A stretch of DNA of 64,000 bases from Pseudomonas sp. UYIF39. GTDB taxonomy: Bacteria; Pseudomonadota; Gammaproteobacteria; Pseudomonadales; Pseudomonadaceae. The position numbers were made by a program, and so were the translations under genes. Every line of letters begins with the position of its first letter. The first letter of the stretch is position 1. This document shows, in pieces, positions 49,579 to 57,100 of this stretch. The notes under the pieces are model-generated. The model worked only from the letters and a program-made list of their open reading frames with translations. It made no database searches and was not told the origin of the DNA. The DNA lies in assembly GCF_029963765.1 (NCBI RefSeq), contig NZ_JALBYU010000012.1:62001-126000 (forward strand), read 5' to 3'.

Positions 49579-49763
49579 ACGGAAGGCATTACGATGCTCC
49601 CGAATAGATCGCAGCCTTCGACAGCCCATGAAATCCGCCAGAAATCGATGCTACTGCAAAAAAGGCTGGCAAACCGGGCCACTGATATGCGCCACTAGCC
49701 CCATTCATTGAAACAGCTGCAACGTCGCCGCCACGGGCCGTGGCCAGCCTGGAGAACCCCGTT

Positions 49764-50999
49764 ATGAGCGAGAGCGTGTTTGGCGATCGCATCGTGCAGA
49801 ACCTGCTCGACACCGACTTCTACAAACTGACGATGATGCAGGCGGTGCTGCACAACTACCCGAATGTGGAAGTCGAATGGGAGTTTCGTTGCCGTAACAG
49901 TGAAGATTTGCGCCCGTACCTGGCTGAAATCCGCTTCCAGATCGAGCGCCTTGCCGAGTTGAGCCTGAGCGCCGATCAATTGAGTTTCATGGAGCGCATC
50001 AGCTTCATGAAGCCGGATTTCCTGCGCTTTCTCGGGTTGTTCCGCTTCAATCTGCGCTACGTCCACACCGGTATCGAAAACGGCGAGCTGTTCATCCGCC
50101 TGCGCGGGCCATGGCTGCACGTGATCCTGTTCGAAGTGCCGCTGCTGTCCATCGTCAGCGAAGTGCGCAACCGCTATCGCTACCGTGAAGTCGTCCTGGA
50201 ACAGGCGCGCGAGCAGCTCTACCGCAAGTTCGACTGGCTCACCGCCAACGCCAGCGCGGAGGAATTGTCCGAATTGCAGGTCGCCGATTTCGGCACTCGC
50301 CGTCGCTTCTCGTACCGCGTGCAGGAGGAAGTGGTGAACGTGCTCAAGCACGATTTCCCCGGTCGTTTTGTCGGCACCAGCAACGTGCACCTTTCACGGG
50401 AGCTGGACATGAAGCCGTTGGGCACCATGGCCCACGAATGGATCATGGCCCATCAGCAACTCGGCCCCCGGCTGATCGACAGTCAGATTGCCGCCCTCGA
50501 TTGCTGGGTCCGCGAGTACCGCGGCCTGTTGGGGATCGCCCTCACCGACTGCATCACCACCGATGCCTTCCTCAATGATTTCGATCTGTACTTCGCCAAG
50601 CTGTTTGACGGCCTGCGCCATGATTCCGGTGATCCGGTGCTCTGGGCAGAAAAGGCTATTGCCCATTACCACAAGCTCGGCATCGACCCGATGAGCAAGA
50701 CGCTGGTGTTCTCCGACAGCCTGACGCTGCCCAAGTCCCTGGAGATTTTTCGGGCGTTGCGCGGTCGGATCAATGTCAGCTTTGGTATCGGCACCAACCT
50801 GACGTGCGATATTCCGGGTGTTGAACCGATGAGCATCGTGCTTAAAATGGCCGCCTGCAACGGCCAGCCGGTGGCAAAGATCTCCGATGAGCCTGGCAAG
50901 ACTCACTGCAAAGACCCGAATTTCGTCGCCTATTTGCGACACGTTTTCAAAGTACCTGCCGCCCTTTCCAGCACATCAAGCACATCTAGCAAGGAGTGA
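49764..50999 (+). CDS. pncB: Nicotinate phosphoribosyltransferase PncB
   Basis: A 411-residue NAPRTase that converts nicotinate and PRPP to nicotinate mononucleotide in NAD salvage. Family motifs are LLDTDFYKLTMMQAVLHNYP at the start, the autophosphorylated-His region VGTSNVHLSRELDMKPLGTMAHEW, and the phosphate loop GTNLTCDIPG. The C-terminal SSTSSTSSKE tail is low-complexity. TGGAGAACCCCGTT precedes the ATG. nadE follows four bases later. Confidence 0.95.
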   Translation: MSESVFGDRIVQNLLDTDFYKLTMMQAVLHNYPNVEVEWEFRCRNSEDLRPYLAEIRFQIERLAELSLSADQLSFMERISFMKPDFLRFLGLFRFNLRYVHTGIENGELFIRLRGPWLHVILFEVPLLSIVSEVRNRYRYREVVLEQAREQLYRKFDWLTANASAEELSELQVADFGTRRRFSYRVQEEVVNVLKHDFPGRFVGTSNVHLSRELDMKPLGTMAHEWIMAHQQLGPRLIDSQIAALDCWVREYRGLLGIALTDCITTDAFLNDFDLYFAKLFDGLRHDSGDPVLWAEKAIAHYHKLGIDPMSKTLVFSDSLTLPKSLEIFRALRGRINVSFGIGTNLTCDIPGVEPMSIVLKMAACNGQPVAKISDEPGKTHCKDPNFVAYLRHVFKVPAALSSTSSTSSKE

Positions 51000-51003
51000 A
51001 TTC

Positions 51004-51831
51004 ATGCAAGCCGAACAGCGTGAGATTGCTGAACAGCTCAAGGTCCAGCCGCCGTTCGCCGACCAGGCCGCCCTCGAGGCTGAAGTCGCCCGGCGGATTA
51101 CCTTTATCCAGGACTGCCTGGTCAATTCCGGGCTCAAGACCCTGGTACTCGGCATCAGCGGCGGCGTCGACTCCCTGACCGCCGGCCTGCTGGCCCAGCG
51201 TGCCATGCGCGAACTGCGCACACGCACCGGCGACAACAGCTACAAGTTCATCGCTGTGCGCCTGCCGTACGAAACCCAGTTCGACGAACACGACGCCCAG
51301 GCTTCGGTGGACTTCATCGCCCCGGACGAGCGCCACACCGTGAACATCGGCCCGGCGGTCAAAGCCCTGGCCAATGAAGTAGCGGCCTTTGAAGGCAAGC
51401 ATGCAGTCTCGGTGGATTTCGTGCTCGGCAACACCAAGGCGCGGATGCGCATGGTCGCCCAATACACCATCGCCGGGGCGGCCCATGGCCTGGTGATCGG
51501 TACCGACCACGCGGCGGAAGCGGTGATGGGTTTCTTCACCAAGTTCGGTGATGGTGCGTGCGACCTGGCGCCACTGAGCGGCCTGGTGAAAAACCAGGTC
51601 CGGGACATCGCCCGCAGCTTCGGCGCGCCGGAGTCGTTGGTGGAAAAAATCCCCACGGCCGACCTTGAAGACCTGTCGCCCGGCAAGCCGGATGAAGCGT
51701 CCCACGGCGTGACCTATGCCGAAATCGACGCGTTCCTGCACGGCGAACCAGTGCGTGAGGAAGCGTTCAAGATCATTTGTGACACGTATAAAAAGACTCA
51801 TCACAAGCGAGTGATGCCGTTTGCGCCTTGA
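51004..51831 (+). CDS. nadE: Ammonia-dependent NAD synthetase NadE
   Basis: A 275-residue NadE that amidates deamido-NAD with ammonia. The PP-loop is LGISGGVDSLTAGLLAQ (about residues 49-65), and IGTDHAAEAVMGFFTKFGDGACDLAPLSGL is diagnostic. There is no glutaminase domain, so it uses free ammonia. It forms an NAD salvage operon with pncB; AAGGAG precedes the ATG. Confidence 0.96.
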   Translation: MQAEQREIAEQLKVQPPFADQAALEAEVARRITFIQDCLVNSGLKTLVLGISGGVDSLTAGLLAQRAMRELRTRTGDNSYKFIAVRLPYETQFDEHDAQASVDFIAPDERHTVNIGPAVKALANEVAAFEGKHAVSVDFVLGNTKARMRMVAQYTIAGAAHGLVIGTDHAAEAVMGFFTKFGDGACDLAPLSGLVKNQVRDIARSFGAPESLVEKIPTADLEDLSPGKPDEASHGVTYAEIDAFLHGEPVREEAFKIICDTYKKTHHKRVMPFAP

Positions 51832-51851
51832 TCAGCTGAACGATCAGGCAT

Positions 51852-51882
51852 AAAAAAGCGTCCCAAGTGGGACGCTTTTTTT
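51852..51882. terminator. Bidirectional terminator between nadE and azu
   Basis: AAAAAAGCGTCCC (51852 onward) pairs with GGGACGCTTTTTT with an AAGT loop. The stem is flanked by A and T runs and lies between convergent genes. Confidence 0.9.
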
Positions 51883-51897
51883 ATGCGTTCGATTCAA

Positions 51898-52344
51898 TTA
51901 CTTCAGGGTAACGGTACCTTTCATCATCGAAATGTGGCCCGGGAACGAGCAGAAGAAGCCGTAGCTTTCGCCTGCAGCCAGTTTCGAGATGTCGAAGGTC
52001 ACCGAATCCGTTTCGCCAGCACCAATGATTTTGGTATGCGCGATAATGCGGGCATCACCTTCTTTCAGGTAGTTCTTCTCGATACCTGCACTCAGACCAT
52101 CGGTGGCAATTGGCTGCATATCAGCTGTTTTGCTCAGCACCCAGTTATGACCCATGACGTTTTTCGGCAGGCTGCCGGAGTGTTTCAGCTCCACGGTGAA
52201 CGTCTTGCAGCTCTTGTCGATGCTGATTTCCTTGGTATCGAAGGACATCTGGTCAGTCGAGTCGACAGTGACCTTGCACTCGGCAGCCATCAATTGGCTG
52301 CTGGCCAGTGTCAGCAGGGATACTGCAACAAGTTTGGCAAACAT
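51898..52344 (-). CDS. azu: Azurin, periplasmic blue copper electron carrier
   Basis: A 148-residue precursor with a 20-residue signal peptide (MFAKLVAVSLLTLASSQLMA). Copper ligands, in mature numbering, are His46 (VMGHNWV), Cys112, His117 and Met121 (FFCSFPGHISMM); the structural disulfide cysteines Cys3 and Cys26 are present. Azurin carries electrons in denitrification and stress-related redox chains. The ATG at 52344 fits the mature start; 33 further upstream codons are not part of the protein. Confidence 0.97.
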   Translation of the reverse strand: MFAKLVAVSLLTLASSQLMAAECKVTVDSTDQMSFDTKEISIDKSCKTFTVELKHSGSLPKNVMGHNWVLSKTADMQPIATDGLSAGIEKNYLKEGDARIIAHTKIIGAGETDSVTFDISKLAAGESYGFFCSFPGHISMMKGTVTLK

Positions 52345-52416
52345 GGTGAATCTCCAAGGCAGGGTTAACAAAAGTGCTAATGGACAGAAGATTGCCTGAA
52401 TTCTTCGCAAGTTCCT

Positions 52417-52430
52417 ATGACCTGAATCAC
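52417..52430. promoter_or_regulatory. Candidate ANR/DNR (FNR-type) box upstream of azu
   Basis: ATGAC-CTGA-ATCAC resembles TTGAT-N4-ATCAA with mismatches at the outer positions and one half-site T/C change. It lies about 73 bases before the azu ATG. Azurin genes in Pseudomonas are known to be under ANR control. Confidence 0.5.
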
Positions 52431-52538
52431 AAATTGTATACAACTTTCGGGCTATGACACCTATCGAAACAATCTACCAGCCAGACGCCTGGGGCGACTC
52501 TATCATCAGGTCGTACTCACTCATCTGGAGCGTCAGTC

Positions 52539-52628
52539 ATGTCCCTTAACAGCCTGTTGCGCAGTTTGCTCGCCGCCTACGCCTGTGGCGCCAGCGGAAC
52601 CTGTGAAACACCTGAACGCGAAGTGTAG
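52539..52628 (+). CDS. Putative 29-residue small protein
   Basis: ATG with GGAG eight bases upstream. The peptide is MSLNSLLRSLLAAYACGASG followed by TCETPEREV: an amphipathic helix with two cysteines. It lies between azu and the LOG gene in an otherwise empty 340-base gap. The good ribosome-binding site and helix make it plausible; nothing else supports it. Confidence 0.35.
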   Translation: MSLNSLLRSLLAAYACGASGTCETPEREV

Positions 52629-52687
52629 ACCTTGGAACGCCGCGTGCCAGCCTTTACTCTGTGGCCATCCTGACCATGGAGTAAGGC

Positions 52688-53275
52688 ATGTCTTTAGCGT
52701 CCGTTTGTGTATTTTGCGGTGCCAGCACTGGCACCAACCCGGCTTATCGTGAAGCGGCTGTCGCCTTGGGGCGAGCATTGGCCGAGCGTAAGCTGACTCT
52801 GGTCTATGGCGGCGGCGCCGTCGGGCTGATGGGAATCGTTGCCGATGCTGCGCTAGCGGCCGGCGGTGAAGTGATAGGGATCATCCCGCAAAGCCTTAAA
52901 GACAAGGAAATCGGCCACAGCGGCCTGACTCGTCTGGAAGTGGTCGACGGCATGCATGCGCGCAAGGCGCGGATGGCCGAGCTCAGTGACGCCTTTATCG
53001 CCCTGCCCGGCGGCTTGGGCACGCTGGAAGAACTCTTCGAAGTCTGGACCTGGGGCCAGCTCGGTTACCACGGCAAACCGCTGGGACTGCTGGAAGTAAA
53101 CGGCTTCTACAGCAAATTGACGTCTTTTCTCGATCATATCGTCGGCGAAGGCTTCGTTCGCGAACCGCACCGTGACATGCTGCAAGTGAGCGAATCGCCG
53201 CAAATCCTGCTTGATGAACTGGATGCCTGGCAGCCGACAGTGGTGCCAAAGTGGATCGAGCAAAAACCCAGCTAA
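52688..53275 (+). CDS. LOG-family protein (nucleoside 5'-monophosphate phosphoribohydrolase type)
   Basis: A 195-residue Rossmann-type protein. VCVFCGASTGTNPAY at the start, YGGGAVGLMGIVADA, and the diagnostic PGGLGTLEELFEVWTW (about residues 107-122) place it in the LOG/YgdH family. Members cleave cytokinin riboside or other nucleoside 5'-phosphates to base and ribose phosphate. In plant-associated Pseudomonas this may contribute to cytokinin activation, but a housekeeping nucleotide role is equally possible. Confidence 0.92.
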   Translation: MSLASVCVFCGASTGTNPAYREAAVALGRALAERKLTLVYGGGAVGLMGIVADAALAAGGEVIGIIPQSLKDKEIGHSGLTRLEVVDGMHARKARMAELSDAFIALPGGLGTLEELFEVWTWGQLGYHGKPLGLLEVNGFYSKLTSFLDHIVGEGFVREPHRDMLQVSESPQILLDELDAWQPTVVPKWIEQKPS

Positions 53276-53343
53276 CGGCTGGGCATCGATACAGGGCAGA
53301 ATACGCGCCGCTCAACCTCACCTTCGACCCCAGAGGATCGCCC

Positions 53344-53535
53344 ATGGCTAAACCCAATTATTCCTTCGCCAAACGTCAGAGAGACTTGGCCAAGGAGCAG
53401 AAGAAAGAGGAAAAGCTTCAGCGCAAGAAAGCTACAGCTGAAGAAGAAGCCGCCGCACTGAACCCGGATGCAGAAGGTGAAGTGGCCGCAGAAGATGATG
53501 TAGAAGCACCGAAAGATCAGGCGCCCGACGCCTGA
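53344..53535 (+). CDS. Small charged protein, 63 residues
   Basis: MAKPNYSFAKRQRDLAKEQK then a lysine/glutamate-rich stretch and an acidic C-terminus (AEGEVAAEDDVEAPKDQ). The basic N-terminal half and acidic tail suggest a disordered nucleic acid- or protein-binding peptide. AGAGGATCGCCC precedes the ATG. Such proteins are common and conserved in Pseudomonas, but function is unknown. Confidence 0.8.
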   Translation: MAKPNYSFAKRQRDLAKEQKKEEKLQRKKATAEEEAAALNPDAEGEVAAEDDVEAPKDQAPDA

Positions 53536-53582
53536 GACCCTCAGGGCCCGATGATCTGATCAGGCCCACCGGATCTGTGTCC

Positions 53583-53610
53583 AGGGTCAGCACGATGTTG
53601 CTGACCCTCA
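53583..53610. terminator. Possible terminator between convergent genes
   Basis: GGGTCAGCA and TGCTGACCC surround CGATGT, giving a 9-base perfect stem between the small charged protein gene and the convergent transglutaminase gene. There is no T-run. Confidence 0.5.
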
Positions 53611-53626
53611 CAAATCCCCGCAATCA

Positions 53627-54526
53627 CTAACGATGTTCATCCAAGGGCATCACCGTCACCCGAACCTCGGGATCATGACTACCTCCCCCAAGAATCACCC
53701 CACGCAACGGCGAAACATCGGAAAAATCCCGGCCCCAGGCCAAGGTGATGTGTTCCAGCGCCGGCTGCACGTTGTTGGTCGGGTCGAAATCCACCCAACC
53801 TAGCAGCGGGCAAAACACTGAAACCCAGGCATGTGACGCATCGGCGCCGATCAGTCGCGGCTGGCCCGGCGGTGGCTGGGTCAGCAGGTAGCCACTGATA
53901 TACCGCGCCGCCAACCCACGGGAGCGTACGCAGGCGAGCATCAGGTGAGCGAAGTCCTGACAAACACCGCGCCGGCGCTCCAGCACTTCCACCAGCGGCG
54001 TCGCCACCTGGGTCGCCTCGGCATCGAAGGTGAACTCGCTGAAGATCTTCTCCATCAGCGCCTGAACACCCAACAGCAGCGGACGACCCGATGGAAAACA
54101 ACTTTCGGAAAACTCGACGAAGTTGCGCTTCAAATGCACGTAAGGTGATTCGAACCGGTAACGACACGCTTCCAGCAATTCGGGGGAAAGCGGCTGACTG
54201 CTGTAGGTCAGTGCGTTGCAAGTTTCTTCCCACGCGGTGGATTGATTGAAATCCAGCGCAGGCCGGGCCAGCACTTCGACGGTGAGCCGGGCATTGACCA
54301 GCAATTCATCATGCGGCCGCTCGAACGCCAACCGGGTCAGCGGATTACCGAACACATCCAGTTCATCGCGGCGGGTCGTCGGATCGGGACTGATCTGCAG
54401 TTGCTGCTCGGTGCAACGCTGCCAGGCACATGCACGCGGCCACAGGTGCGCGAGCTGCTGAGCCAGGGACACCGGGCTGTCGTAGTGATAATGGGTGTCG
54501 TGGAGAATCTGGTAATGAGCGCTCAT
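53627..54526 (-). CDS. Transglutaminase-like protein (COG1305 type)
   Basis: A 299-residue cytoplasmic transglutaminase-fold protein. The bacterial transglutaminase N-terminal domain (HYQILHDTHYHYDSPVSLAQ) is followed by the catalytic triad: Cys189 (RRRGVCQDFAHLM), His232 (ASHAWVSVF) and Asp248 (WVDFDPTNN). Third gene of an operon; its ATG shares a base with the stop of the ATP-grasp/alpha-E gene. The three-gene set is widespread and predicted to ligate or trim peptides, but its substrate is unknown. Confidence 0.92.
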   Translation of the reverse strand: MSAHYQILHDTHYHYDSPVSLAQQLAHLWPRACAWQRCTEQQLQISPDPTTRRDELDVFGNPLTRLAFERPHDELLVNARLTVEVLARPALDFNQSTAWEETCNALTYSSQPLSPELLEACRYRFESPYVHLKRNFVEFSESCFPSGRPLLLGVQALMEKIFSEFTFDAEATQVATPLVEVLERRRGVCQDFAHLMLACVRSRGLAARYISGYLLTQPPPGQPRLIGADASHAWVSVFCPLLGWVDFDPTNNVQPALEHITLAWGRDFSDVSPLRGVILGGGSHDPEVRVTVMPLDEHR

Positions 54527-57012
54527 CAGACGGACACCGTGCGCTGGCTGACGTCATCGACGTGGGCGAAATGACGCAGGGCCAGACGATCCGACACTTG
54601 CCCGCTGGCGTCGGCGATTTCTTGCAACAGGTCGGCAAGCCCCTCAATGGCTGCCCGAACGCTGGCTTCGCCGAACAGCGAGTTCTCCAGGCATCCCAGA
54701 TCGAATTGTGCCAAGCGTTCCACCAACTGCGGCAACCCCGCTTCGCGAGGCACGCCGAAGTCGTCATTCAAGCGTTTCAAAGTACGAGTCACCAATTTCA
54801 ACTGAAACAGCACGGCGTGGGGGTTCTGCTCGTCGAGCAGCAACAGGTCAAGCACCGGAATCAATTGCGCCACTGCCAGATACCGCGAACGGTAGGTGAT
54901 GCTGCTGTTGCCCAGCTCCAGCAGCCACTCCAGTCCGGCCTGATCGAATGCACCGGCCCCGCGCAGAAATGCCGCCAGGCTGGCGCTGAGAAATTGCAGG
55001 CGTTCGATCCGACGGCCGATCATCAGGAAGCGCCAGCCTTCGTCCCGGGTCATGTCGTCGAGGGCGAAACCGGATAACGCCGCCAGGGACATCACCAAAC
55101 GGTTGAGGAAATCCAGCAATTCGCCGAAATCCGGCTCTTCGGCTTCCAGTTCCATGGCTTCGCGCTGCAACTCCACCAGCGCTTGCCAGTTTTCACGCGA
55201 GAGCTTGCCGCGCACCTGCGAGGCCGCCCACTGCAAACGCTGCAGGTTGGAGCGCAGGCTGAACGACCAGTCGTCACCGAGCAATGCCGCCAGCAAACGC
55301 TCCGGCAACTCGCCTTCATCGGGCAACAACATCAACCGTTCGCCCAGATCGACCGCCGCCTCAAGGGCTTGCGGGTCATCGCCATCGACATAACGCGCCA
55401 GCATGATTCGCAGCAGCCGCGCGCTGTCATCACAGCGTTCGCAATAACGGCCGAACCAGAACAGGTTTTCCACCACCCGCGACGGCAGGTACGGATCACG
55501 TCTAACCAGGTCGTGCACACCGATCGCACGCTGGGTTTTCCATTGCTCACCGCTCGGCGGGCGATCGCCCAACACCCAGGTGTCTTTGCTCGCGCCACCG
55601 CGCTGCATCGACACCACTTCGGCATCCGCCTCGGCAGCAACTCGGGTCAGGCCGCCAGGCAGAACCCGATAACCCTCACGGCTGGCCACTGCGTACACTC
55701 GCATGCCAATGGCCCGAGGTTGCAGATGACCGTCTTCAGCCTGCCAGATCGGGGCCTGAGAGAGCTGAGCCAATTCTTGCGCGACATAGGCGTAAGGCCG
55801 GGCCTGCATGCGCTCGGCCAACGCCTGACGCTGTTTTTCACTCAAATATCGACCAAATACCGGTGTGAAGCTCTGTGACGGGAAAGCCGGTTTGATCAGC
55901 AACTCCGGCAATTTTTCCAGAGCCTGAGCCAGCACCGGAGCCTCACCGCACCACCAGGTTGCGATGGAGGGCAGGATCAGTTCTTCGCCGAACAGGAATT
56001 GATTGATCTTCGGCAGGAAGCCCAACAATCCCGGTGACTCCAGCACGCCGCTGCCGAGGGCGTTGGCCACCAGCACTCGCCCTTGGCGTACCGCCTCCAG
56101 CAACCCCGGCACGCCAAGGGCCGAGTCAGTGCGCAGTTCCAGAGGATCGCAGAAGTCATCGTCGAGCCGCCGCATGATCGCGTGAACCCGGCGCAGTCCG
56201 CTCAAGGTTTTCAGGTAGACCGTGGCATCACGGACGGTCAGGTCGCCGCCCTCTACCAGCGGATAACCGAGCTGGCGCGCCAGATAGAGGTGTTCGAAAT
56301 AGCTTTCGTTGAACCGTCCCGGTGTGAGCAGCACGATCAGCGGCGCGTCATCATCACTCGGCGCCTGACGGGCCAGGGTTTCCTGCAAAGTGCGGAAGAA
56401 CCCGGCCAGATGCTGCACTTTCAAATCGCGGTACAACTCGGGAAAGGCCCGGGACACGATGGTGCGGTTTTCCAGGGCGTAACCGGCACCGGATGGCGCT
56501 TGCGTCCGATCCGCCGTGACCCACCAGCGACCGTCAGGTGTACGCGCCAGATCCACTGCGTACAGATGCAGAAAAGCCCCGTCGGGCGGCGTGATGCCCT
56601 GACAGGGCCAGAGGAAGTTGTTGTGGCCGAAGACCAGTTCAGCAGGCAGCAGCCCCTCAGCGATCAACCGTTGCGGGCCGTACAAGTCTGCCAGCACCGC
56701 ATTGAGCAAGCGTGCCCGCTGGGCGATTCCGGCTGATAGCTGCGCCCACTCATCCGCAGCAATCACGTGCGGCAACAGATCGAGCTCCCACGGCCGATCC
56801 GCACCCTTGGGGTCGGCATAGACGTTGTAAGTCACGCCGTTTTCCTGGATCTGCCGAGTCAGCAGCGCCTGACGCTGCACCAATTGCGTTGGTGTGCTGC
56901 GTTGCAATTGGTCGAACAACCGACGCCAGTGAGGGCGCACCGCGCCGCTGTCGTCGAGCAGTTCGTGATAAGTGCCCGCCGTCAGCGGGTAGCGGTCAAG
57001 CAGGTCAGGCAT
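54526..57012 (-). CDS. Circularly permuted ATP-grasp / alpha-E domain fusion protein
   Basis: A predicted 828-residue protein. Residues 1-480 or so match the circularly permuted type 2 ATP-grasp family (ENGVTYNVYADPKGADRPWELDLLPHVI; WWVTADRTQAPSGAGYALENR; VLLTPGRFNESYFEHLYLARQLG; LPSIATWWCGE). The C-terminal 310 residues are the helical alpha-E domain (PSRVVENLFWFGRYCERCDDSARLLRIML). In many bacteria these are two genes; here they are fused. ATP-grasp enzymes of this class are predicted amide ligases. The start MPDLLDRYPL at 57012 was preferred over one seven codons upstream. Confidence 0.9.
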   Translation of the reverse strand: MPDLLDRYPLTAGTYHELLDDSGAVRPHWRRLFDQLQRSTPTQLVQRQALLTRQIQENGVTYNVYADPKGADRPWELDLLPHVIAADEWAQLSAGIAQRARLLNAVLADLYGPQRLIAEGLLPAELVFGHNNFLWPCQGITPPDGAFLHLYAVDLARTPDGRWWVTADRTQAPSGAGYALENRTIVSRAFPELYRDLKVQHLAGFFRTLQETLARQAPSDDDAPLIVLLTPGRFNESYFEHLYLARQLGYPLVEGGDLTVRDATVYLKTLSGLRRVHAIMRRLDDDFCDPLELRTDSALGVPGLLEAVRQGRVLVANALGSGVLESPGLLGFLPKINQFLFGEELILPSIATWWCGEAPVLAQALEKLPELLIKPAFPSQSFTPVFGRYLSEKQRQALAERMQARPYAYVAQELAQLSQAPIWQAEDGHLQPRAIGMRVYAVASREGYRVLPGGLTRVAAEADAEVVSMQRGGASKDTWVLGDRPPSGEQWKTQRAIGVHDLVRRDPYLPSRVVENLFWFGRYCERCDDSARLLRIMLARYVDGDDPQALEAAVDLGERLMLLPDEGELPERLLAALLGDDWSFSLRSNLQRLQWAASQVRGKLSRENWQALVELQREAMELEAEEPDFGELLDFLNRLVMSLAALSGFALDDMTRDEGWRFLMIGRRIERLQFLSASLAAFLRGAGAFDQAGLEWLLELGNSSITYRSRYLAVAQLIPVLDLLLLDEQNPHAVLFQLKLVTRTLKRLNDDFGVPREAGLPQLVERLAQFDLGCLENSLFGEASVRAAIEGLADLLQEIADASGQVSDRLALRHFAHVDDVSQRTVSV

Positions 57013-57100
57013 GGAAAGCTCGGCAGACAGCAAAGAACGGTCAGACTAACGCAGGCTCATGACGCCCGGATATACGAAAAGTCCGAGCGTCGCGTACGGT

